Shown piece after piece: positions 1 through 5,878 of a DNA stretch of 9,126 nucleotides (position 1 is its first letter; each line of letters starts with the position of its first letter). The position numbers were made by a program, and so were the translations under genes. A model generated the notes under the pieces. It had not been told where the DNA came from. It saw only the letters and a program-made list of their open reading frames with translations, and did no database searches. The DNA comes from Gemmatimonadota bacterium (lineage in GTDB: Bacteria > Latescibacterota > UBA2968 > UBA8231), in NCBI GenBank assembly GCA_026706165.1, contig JAPOZF010000052.1, forward strand, positions 1-9,126, given 5' to 3'.

Positions 1-1
1 G

Positions 2-94
2 GCGCCCCCCGGCATCTACCTCGACCGCGTGACGACAACCGATGTCTCCGGCGAACGCTTTGCCGAGGTCGGCCCCCTGCGGGTCGTCTACTGA
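2..94 (+). CDS. C-terminal end of an upstream protein (partial, 5' end outside window)
   Basis: The frame starting at position 2 is open from the window edge to a TGA at 92-94 and gives 30 residues ending GPLRVVY. The stretch PPGIYLDRV resembles the closing strands of FlgD-type Ig-like or secretion-sorting C-terminal domains, which often contain G-[IV]-Y-x-x-R. This resemblance is weak and only suggests an exported or surface protein. The next gene on the same strand follows after 13 nt if it starts at GTG 108, or overlaps by 53 nt if it starts at ATG 42. Either way the two are probably co-transcribed. The function cannot be assigned from this fragment. Confidence 0.5.
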   Translation, partial: APPGIYLDRVTTTDVSGERFAEVGPLRVVY

Positions 95-107
95 GCGCTG
101 GCACCCC

Positions 108-2861
108 GTGCGCCTCCTCTCCGCCGGCCTGCTGCTGGCGGTCTGCGCGGTGAGCGCGGCGGCGCAGCCGGACTACGGCAACCGGCTCGGCCGGCGCACC
201 GCGGGGGAGGTGGAGTTCCGCCCCTTCGGGGCCACGGTCGTCGCCGAGCACCTCGACCCCTCGGTGAGGAAGTGGTACCTGCCGCAGGAGTTCCTCGACG
301 AGTACAAGTGGCGGCCCTGGGAGACGCGCAACTACGCCAGGGACCCCTACCGCCGCTACCGCTCCATCCTCTCGGAAGGAACCTACCTGTACGACCGCTT
401 CGGCAAGTACCTGACCCGGGGCTGGGTGATCTACGACTGGACGGAGGAGCGGCCGAGGGAGGCGGAGGGAAGCCGCATCCTGCCGCCCCAATGGCCGCTG
501 TCCGGCCTCAACATCGTTTCCGACCGCAAGGGCCGGCACCAGATGCGGGTCACCATCGGCGCCAACATCCCGGTCACCCTGACGCCGATGACCTTTCGCA
601 AATCCGCTTACGACGGCATGCTGGTCGACTACCGGTCGGACCGCTTCTCCGCCACGGGCCTGGTGTCGCGCATCAGCCACCCCGGTTTCGGACCGGTTCC
701 CGCGTACGAGCAGATTTCCTTCGCCAACCTCACCAGCCTGTTCGGCGGCAGGGCCGAGGCCGCCCTCGGGGACCGCTTCACCCTGGGAGCGACCTTCGTC
801 AACGCCCACCACGGCAGGACGGTGCTGTCGAGCTTTCAGGGGAGCCCGTTCACCGGGACGCTCACCGCCAGCCAGCACCAGGCCCTGATAACGGAGATCG
901 TCGTCCGCATCAGCGACGATTCCCCGGCCGACCCCGGCGGGGCCATCCTCGTGTACGACGACGTCGAGATCACCACCCGGATCGGTCACGTCGACACCGT
1001 CCTGGTCGGCAGCCGCATCGGCTTCAGGCCCGAGAAGGAAGGGGGGTTTGCAAGGGAGGGGGCGAGGGTCGCGGAAGGGGGGGACGCGATACTGCTGCGC
1101 GCCGTCCTGGCAGACGATCCGGAGACCTCCGAACTGGAGGGCCTGCAGGGTATGATCGGCGACGCCGAGATCGCCGCCAATATCCGCAACGTCCGCTTCA
1201 GGCTGTTCCTGGTCGACGACTACAAGGTCGAGGTGACCTCGAGCAACCAGACCAACGCCGAGGGAAAACCGGTGTTCCTCACGGTGACGCGGGCGCGCCG
1301 CAACACCCGGGACGGGTCCAACAAGAAGCAGGTGGTGTTCGACTACGGCCTGCCGACGGCGAACCAGATCGCCGGCTTCACCGCCGAGGCGCGCGGCCTG
1401 CTCGGGTTCGATCTCTACGGCGAGCTCGACGTCAACCACCGCTACCGGCAGTTCCCCTACCGCCGCAGCGAGACCCACCGGGCGCGCTCCGGGATCCTCG
1501 GGGACGAGACCGCCCTGGCCTGGATGGCCAATCTCGCCAGGGACTCGTTCCCCTGGTTCTGCCTCGTCGAGGCGTTCTACATGGACGAGGACTACAGCAC
1601 GAGCTCCTTCGTCGCGGACGGGGCCGGCAACGTCGACTACGAGGACGAGACCCGCAGCCTGTACGATTTCGTCGACGACAACGACGACAACGACCGCCTG
1701 CCGGACCAGCGGCGCCTCTACCAGGACGCCCGGATCGGCGTCGAGCGGTTGAACGAGACCCTGACCGCCCAGGGGTTCGCCGACAACGCCGTCTTCCCCG
1801 GATGGGACACCAACAACGACTTCATCTCCGATTTCAACCAGAACGGCAACAGGCTGCAGGAAAACCTGCTGCCCGACTACGAGGAGCCGTTCCTGCGCCA
1901 CTCGGTCGACCGGCCGGAATTCCTTTTCGGGATCGACCTCAACAACAACGGATGGATAGACCGCTTCGAGAACGACAACGAGCCCGACTACCCGTACAAG
2001 AGCGACCGCAAGGGGTACAACGCCTACCTCCGCCGGCATTTCACCCCGGAGCTGAACCTCACCGTCGGCAGGACGCGCCAGTCCGTCATTTCCGACGACC
2101 GGGAGGCGGTGACGAGCTACGCGATCCTCGCCCTCGAAAGGGACTTGCCCGGCATCGGCGCGGTCCGGGTCTTCGACATGCTCAAGAGAGCCGCCGACGA
2201 CATCCCCGACGATCTCGTCCAGTGGGTGCAGCAGCCGCAGTCCCGCGGCCTCCTCGAGCCGTTCGCCGATCCGCTGGCGGCGACCGACGCCTGGATAAAC
2301 ACCGCCTTCCTCGGGTTCGAGAGGCGCGCCGACTTCGGGGTCAACTTCGAGAGCAAGCTCAAGCACGAGAGCGTGAGACAGGCATCGGACGGGAGCGGCC
2401 ACAAGCGCCACACCCGCCTGCTCGGACTCGTGAACAAGGCATCCTGGATCGCGGCCGTCGGCAACCTGACCGTCGAGCCGAGGCTGAAGAGCGCCCTGCT
2501 GAGAGACGACACGCCCTACTCGATCGGCAAATCGGAGCGGGAGGAGTGGACGGGGACCGCAGACGTCCTGCTGAGGTACCCGTTCCTGCGCAGAAGCCAG
2601 GTCGAGCTCGGGGTCGAGCAGACCTGGTTCGACGACAGCCTGGTGAAGGAGGACGAGCTTTCCCGGGGCGAGCGGACCGGGGATTTCCGCAACCTCGTGG
2701 TCGCGCTGCAGGTAACCAACCGCAGCGACTACCTCGGGTACCGCTTCAACACCCAGTTCGGCTACATGATGAACTGGCGGAACGCCGAGAGATACCGGAG
2801 GGAGCCGCTGTCAGAGGCCGGGGGGTTGAGCTTCCTGACGATCTACGCGGCCCTCCGCTGA
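108..2861 (+). CDS. Large exported protein, probable outer-membrane/surface protein with EF-hand-like Asp/Asn loops, function unknown
   Basis: From GTG 108 the protein has 917 residues and opens with a clean signal peptide (MRLLSAGLLLAVC..., predicted cleavage after AAA at about residue 19). ATG 42 and TTG 60 are in-frame alternatives, but they add a non-hydrophobic extension and overlap the previous gene; no start has a clear Shine-Dalgarno. The body has no internal membrane helix. It is rich in alternating polar/aromatic strands and ends in strand-like sequence (SFLTIYAALR), suggesting a beta-barrel or other beta-rich surface protein. Three acidic loops lie mid-protein: residues 523-533 (DDNDDNDRLPD), 567-581 (DTNNDFISD followed by an Asn-rich tail) and 610-621, where DLNNNGWIDRFE is a full EF-hand/dockerin-type loop with Glu at position 12. 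These probably bind calcium. I do not recognise a named family, though the layout resembles uncharacterised proteins of uncultivated Gram-negative phyla. Export is fairly sure; barrel topology is inference. Confidence 0.8.
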   Translation: MRLLSAGLLLAVCAVSAAAQPDYGNRLGRRTAGEVEFRPFGATVVAEHLDPSVRKWYLPQEFLDEYKWRPWETRNYARDPYRRYRSILSEGTYLYDRFGKYLTRGWVIYDWTEERPREAEGSRILPPQWPLSGLNIVSDRKGRHQMRVTIGANIPVTLTPMTFRKSAYDGMLVDYRSDRFSATGLVSRISHPGFGPVPAYEQISFANLTSLFGGRAEAALGDRFTLGATFVNAHHGRTVLSSFQGSPFTGTLTASQHQALITEIVVRISDDSPADPGGAILVYDDVEITTRIGHVDTVLVGSRIGFRPEKEGGFAREGARVAEGGDAILLRAVLADDPETSELEGLQGMIGDAEIAANIRNVRFRLFLVDDYKVEVTSSNQTNAEGKPVFLTVTRARRNTRDGSNKKQVVFDYGLPTANQIAGFTAEARGLLGFDLYGELDVNHRYRQFPYRRSETHRARSGILGDETALAWMANLARDSFPWFCLVEAFYMDEDYSTSSFVADGAGNVDYEDETRSLYDFVDDNDDNDRLPDQRRLYQDARIGVERLNETLTAQGFADNAVFPGWDTNNDFISDFNQNGNRLQENLLPDYEEPFLRHSVDRPEFLFGIDLNNNGWIDRFENDNEPDYPYKSDRKGYNAYLRRHFTPELNLTVGRTRQSVISDDREAVTSYAILALERDLPGIGAVRVFDMLKRAADDIPDDLVQWVQQPQSRGLLEPFADPLAATDAWINTAFLGFERRADFGVNFESKLKHESVRQASDGSGHKRHTRLLGLVNKASWIAAVGNLTVEPRLKSALLRDDTPYSIGKSEREEWTGTADVLLRYPFLRRSQVELGVEQTWFDDSLVKEDELSRGERTGDFRNLVVALQVTNRSDYLGYRFNTQFGYMMNWRNAERYRREPLSEAGGLSFLTIYAALR
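1041..1083 (+). other. Cluster of G-tracts inside the surface-protein gene (potential G-quadruplex / homopolymer slippage site)
   Basis: Five runs of three or more G lie within 43 nt on the coding strand: G6 at 1041-1046, G3 at 1054-1056, G5 at 1058-1062, G3 at 1066-1068 and G7 at 1077-1083. The first four satisfy the G3+N1-7 quadruplex pattern with loops of 7, 1 and 3 nt. The segment encodes a Gly/Glu/Ala-rich stretch of the exported protein (around residues 312-326). The reading frame is intact across it. Its significance is unproven. Confidence 0.4.
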
Positions 2862-2903
2862 GGGGGCCCGCGCCCGCCCGACAGGGTGCAACTGGCATTA
2901 ATG
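2862..2903. other. Convergent intergenic gap, no convincing terminator
   Basis: Only 42 nt separate the stop of the surface-protein gene (2859-2861, +) from the stop of the PQQ dehydrogenase gene (2904-2906, -). The left half is GC-rich with at most a 4-bp GGGC/GCCC hairpin and no T-run. The right half contains a near-perfect 14-bp palindrome (TGGCATTAATGTCA, 2893-2906) that overlaps the dehydrogenase stop codon. It has no loop, so it is not a classic intrinsic terminator. Two transcripts must end around here, possibly by Rho or by overlapping convergent transcription. Confidence 0.4.
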
Positions 2904-4904
2904 TCAGGGCTCTGACGACAGGGAAGGGGGATCGGATTCCCCCTCCCCATGCCCCTGCGGAGGCAACTGCTCCCCGGGGCGGGGGATGGCGAGCCCCACC
3001 CATTCGGGATCCCGGCGCCACCCGCCCAGGGGAACCACGATGTAGTCGCGGCCGGCTGCGGTGTAGGCGACGGGATTGCCGCTGGCGTTCCCGGGAAGGC
3101 GGACGCGGGCGATGAGACGCCCGTCCAGCAGGTCGTAGGCGGAGAGGCGTTTCCCGGCATCGCCGCGGTACCGTCCGCGGAGATTTCCCAGTCTGTCGGG
3201 CGGCTCCGAGGCGGCGATCAGAATCTCCGGCGTCGTCAGCACGAAGACGCGGGCATCCCACCCGAGGGGGGGCAGGTCAAGCTCCCGCAGGGCGGGGTGG
3301 TCGACCGGTCCGAGACCGTTGGGAACCATCCAGCGGTGCTCGCCGGTGTTCACGTCGATGGCGGTGATGCGGCCGTACGGCGGTTTGACGAGCGGCAACC
3401 CCTGCGGCCCGCCGGGGGAAAAAAAGAGGGGGGCATACCTCGAGAACGACGTCCCGCCGCCGGCCTCCCTGAGGCCGAAAACGGCAGGCACCGTCCGCGA
3501 CGGAACGTACACCCAGCCGTTGGGATGGGCGGCCCCGCCGCCCCAGTCGGCGCCGCCCACGCCGCCCGGCAGGGTCCAGGTGCCCCGTTCGCTCGGAGGA
3601 GTGAAGAGCGGCCCGGAGTCGTGCCGCCGGGCGATCTGAAGGGCCTGCTCCCGCAGCTCCGGGGTGAAATCGATCAGGTCCTCTTCCCCCAATCCCTGGC
3701 GGTCGAAGGGCGGGGGCCGGGTCGGAAAGGGCTGGGTCGGCGAGGACCGTTCCCCCGGGACCGGCGATTGCGGGACCGGGCGCTCTTCCACGGGCCAGAG
3801 CGGCTCTCCGGTGACGCGGTCGAAGACGAAGGCGAACGCCTGCTTGGTCAGCTGCACGACCGCCTTGACCGGCCTGCCGTCTACCGAGACGTCCATAAGG
3901 ATGGGCGCCGAGGCGACGTCGTAATCCCAGATTCCGTGGTGGATGAGCTGGTAGTGCCAGATGCGGCGTCCGCTCCTGCAGTCGACGCACAACAGGGTTT
4001 CGGAGAACAGATTGTCCCCCGGCCGCTCGCCGCCGTAGAAGTCGTGGCTCGGGGCGCTGACCGGCAGGTAGGCGTAGCCGAGATCGAGGTCGGCGCTCAT
4101 CGGCGCCCAGACGTTGGCGCCTCCGTACCGCTTCCAGCTCCCCTCTTCCCACGTCTCGTTGCCGAACTCTCCCGCCTGCGGGACGGTGTGGAAAGTCCAC
4201 AGCAACTCACCGGTGCGCGCGTCGAAGCCGCGCACGTCGCCGAGCGGCAGGAGTTCCGGGACGTCCCCGTCCCACTCGCTGTGGCTCGAACCGACGATGG
4301 CGACGTCGCCGCAGACCATGGGAGGGGAGGAGACGCCGTACATATAACGGTCCGGAGGCCTGCGGAGATGCTGCGTCAGGTCGACGCGCCCGCTGTCGCC
4401 GAAGGCCCTGTCCGGCTCCCCGGTGACGGTGTCGAGGGAATGGAGGTACGCCGACGAGGTAGCGGCCAGGATGCGGCCCCGGGTGCCGTCGCTCCAGTAT
4501 GCCACGCCGCGGCTGACGTTGAATTCTTTATCGACCTTCCACGCTTCCGGATCGAAGGTCCAGAGCTCCCGGCCGGTGGCCGCGTCGAGAGCCGCGACGA
4601 TGTTGTACGGGCTGATGACGTAGAGGGTTCCGTCGACCATCAGCGGCGCGCACTCGTTGCTGCTCGGCCTGATCCTGACGTCTTCGGTCTCGCGGATGCG
4701 GAGATCGGGAGGACTCCAGCGCCAGACCACCCGCAGCCGCGAGAAGTTGGTGCTGTCGATTCCGATAATGGGGGCGAAGCGGGTGCTGGCGGCGTCGCCG
4801 CCGTGGTACCGCCACTGGAGCGGCGGCGGTGTGGGGGAGCGGAGGTGGACGCAGGCGCTCAAAGCCAGCGGCAGCGCCCACAGGCTGCGCAGGAGCGGCC
4901 TCAC
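2904..4904 (-). CDS. PQQ-dependent dehydrogenase, lipoprotein, glucose/quinate dehydrogenase-like
   Basis: This 666-residue quinoprotein probably oxidises an alcohol or sugar in the periplasm. The GTG start at 4904-4902 shares four bases (GTGA) with the stop of the upstream methyltransferase gene. It opens with a lipoprotein signal peptide ending in the lipobox LSAC, so Cys18 is the likely lipidated residue; it lacks the five membrane helices of membrane glucose dehydrogenase. Propeller docking motifs are at 105-115 (ALDAATGRELW), 228-236 (DARTGELLW), 308-316 and 361-369. HHGIWDYD (322-329), QLTKQAFAFVFDR (351-363) and SSPTQPFPTRPPPF (387-400) are typical of the glucose/quinate dehydrogenase group. 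Asp327 and Lys354 have the 27-residue spacing of Asp466 and Lys493 in Escherichia coli Gcd, so a catalytic PQQ site is likely. There is no CxxCH haem motif, so electrons must pass to a separate carrier or quinone. The C-terminal ~25 residues are Pro/Gly/Glu-rich and probably disordered. Fold and cofactor are well supported; substrate is unknown. Confidence 0.88.
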   Translation of the reverse strand: MRPLLRSLWALPLALSACVHLRSPTPPPLQWRYHGGDAASTRFAPIIGIDSTNFSRLRVVWRWSPPDLRIRETEDVRIRPSSNECAPLMVDGTLYVISPYNIVAALDAATGRELWTFDPEAWKVDKEFNVSRGVAYWSDGTRGRILAATSSAYLHSLDTVTGEPDRAFGDSGRVDLTQHLRRPPDRYMYGVSSPPMVCGDVAIVGSSHSEWDGDVPELLPLGDVRGFDARTGELLWTFHTVPQAGEFGNETWEEGSWKRYGGANVWAPMSADLDLGYAYLPVSAPSHDFYGGERPGDNLFSETLLCVDCRSGRRIWHYQLIHHGIWDYDVASAPILMDVSVDGRPVKAVVQLTKQAFAFVFDRVTGEPLWPVEERPVPQSPVPGERSSPTQPFPTRPPPFDRQGLGEEDLIDFTPELREQALQIARRHDSGPLFTPPSERGTWTLPGGVGGADWGGGAAHPNGWVYVPSRTVPAVFGLREAGGGTSFSRYAPLFFSPGGPQGLPLVKPPYGRITAIDVNTGEHRWMVPNGLGPVDHPALRELDLPPLGWDARVFVLTTPEILIAASEPPDRLGNLRGRYRGDAGKRLSAYDLLDGRLIARVRLPGNASGNPVAYTAAGRDYIVVPLGGWRRDPEWVGLAIPRPGEQLPPQGHGEGESDPPSLSSEP

Positions 4905-5878
4905 TGGCGCATGTGGTGGTAGGCCTCGGTGGCCGACTGCGGGCGCTCGTAGTCGATCGCCCACTCCCGCTCCTCGGCCGGCATCTTGCCGAGGGCCCTG
5001 GCCATCTGGCGGATGTGCGAGCCCTCGCAGCCGCAGCAGCCGCCGATGTAGTTCACCCCGATGTCGGCCGCCTTCCTGGCGAACTCCCCCATCTCGTAGC
5101 GGCTGATCTGGTGGGGGTCGAGCCGGTCGGGAAACTCCTTCAGCCCGGTGAAGAACGGGACCTCCGTTGTGCACCGGTAGGCGACCGGCTGGGCGGCGAC
5201 GCGGCAGCTGACCGCGGCGCGCATCTCCTCGGCGACAGGCAGCATGAAGGTCGGGTCCTGCCAGCAGTTGACGCCGACGATGTCGGCCCCCGCCTGCTCC
5301 AGCCTCTTCGCCGCGTCCCCCGGGGTCATCCCCTCGGCGGTGCGGACGCCGCCGAAACAGAGGGTGGCCATGACCGGCAGGCCGGTCTTCCGGGCGCGTT
5401 CCAGGGCGATCAGGGCCTCGCCGGCGGCGAGGAAGGTCTCGCAGATGATGAAGTCGACCCCCTCCTCCATCTGGAAGGCGATCTGGTCGTCGAAGAGCCG
5501 CCGGCACTCGTCCGCCGCGGCCGCGCTTCCCTCCTCGTACTTCCAGGTCACGCAGACATTGCCGGCGACCAGGGTGCCGGGGCCGGCGGCCTCGCGGGCG
5601 ATGCGCACCGCGACGCGGTTGATGTCGGCGAGCCGGCCTTCGTACCCGATCTGGGCGAGCTTGTTCTCGCTGGCGTAGAAGGCGAGCACCTGCAGCACCT
5701 CGGCGCCGGCGTGGACGAACTCCTCGTGCAGGGCGCGCAGGGCCAGGGGGTTCTCGATCGTCACCTCCGGGGTGAAGGGGCCGGCCTGCACGTACCCGCG
5801 GTTCTCGAGGGCGAGCAGGTAGCCCCCGTCGCCGAGGACGATCCCTTCCTTCAGCTTGTCCGTTATCGATGCAGTCAC
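4901..5878 (-). CDS. Betaine-homocysteine S-methyltransferase-type enzyme
   Basis: This 325-residue protein is a zinc-dependent homocysteine methyltransferase. It should transfer a methyl group from glycine betaine (or a similar onium donor) to homocysteine, giving methionine and dimethylglycine in the cytoplasm. The barrel starts with GDGGYLLALENRGYVQAGPFTPE (written as residues 16-38), closely matching animal BHMT. The zinc ligands are Cys205 (GVNCWQDP), Cys281 and Cys282 (GGCCG). Gln63 and Tyr68 (FYASENKL) and Glu147 match substrate-site residues of human BHMT. Phe35 replaces the betaine-contacting Trp44 of the human enzyme. The C-terminal dimerisation arm of the animal protein is missing, so the length is nearer to the catalytic core alone. 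It starts at GTG 5878-5876, overlapping the upstream flavoprotein stop by GTGA, with an AAAGGAG ribosome site 7 nt away. The next gene begins inside its own stop. The dimethylglycine dehydrogenase-like neighbour supports betaine as donor; DMSP or S-methylmethionine are alternatives. Confidence 0.87.
   Translation of the reverse strand: MTASITDKLKEGIVLGDGGYLLALENRGYVQAGPFTPEVTIENPLALRALHEEFVHAGAEVLQVLAFYASENKLAQIGYEGRLADINRVAVRIAREAAGPGTLVAGNVCVTWKYEEGSAAAADECRRLFDDQIAFQMEEGVDFIICETFLAAGEALIALERARKTGLPVMATLCFGGVRTAEGMTPGDAAKRLEQAGADIVGVNCWQDPTFMLPVAEEMRAAVSCRVAAQPVAYRCTTEVPFFTGLKEFPDRLDPHQISRYEMGEFARKAADIGVNYIGGCCGCEGSHIRQMARALGKMPAEEREWAIDYERPQSATEAYHHMRQ

Noticed and set aside
2866..2877. 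GGGC/GCCC hairpin as an intrinsic terminator
   Set aside because: The stem is only 4 bp with no T-run on either side; such stems are expected by chance in DNA this GC-rich.
272..3115. 947-residue open frame on the plus strand overlapping the surface-protein gene
   Set aside because: It is dominated by Arg, Pro, Gly and Ala, has no signal peptide or recognisable motif, and runs past the true stop into antisense of the PQQ gene. It is a shadow caused by high GC.
2949..4922. 657-residue open frame antisense to the PQQ dehydrogenase
   Set aside because: The minus-strand frame carries the lipobox, propeller motifs and catalytic residues; the antisense product shows no motif and only GC-driven openness.
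4905..5507. Possible N-terminal extension of the PQQ dehydrogenase
   Set aside because: The frame is open upstream, but it overlaps the methyltransferase gene. The lipoprotein signal peptide begins at GTG 4904, which fixes the start.
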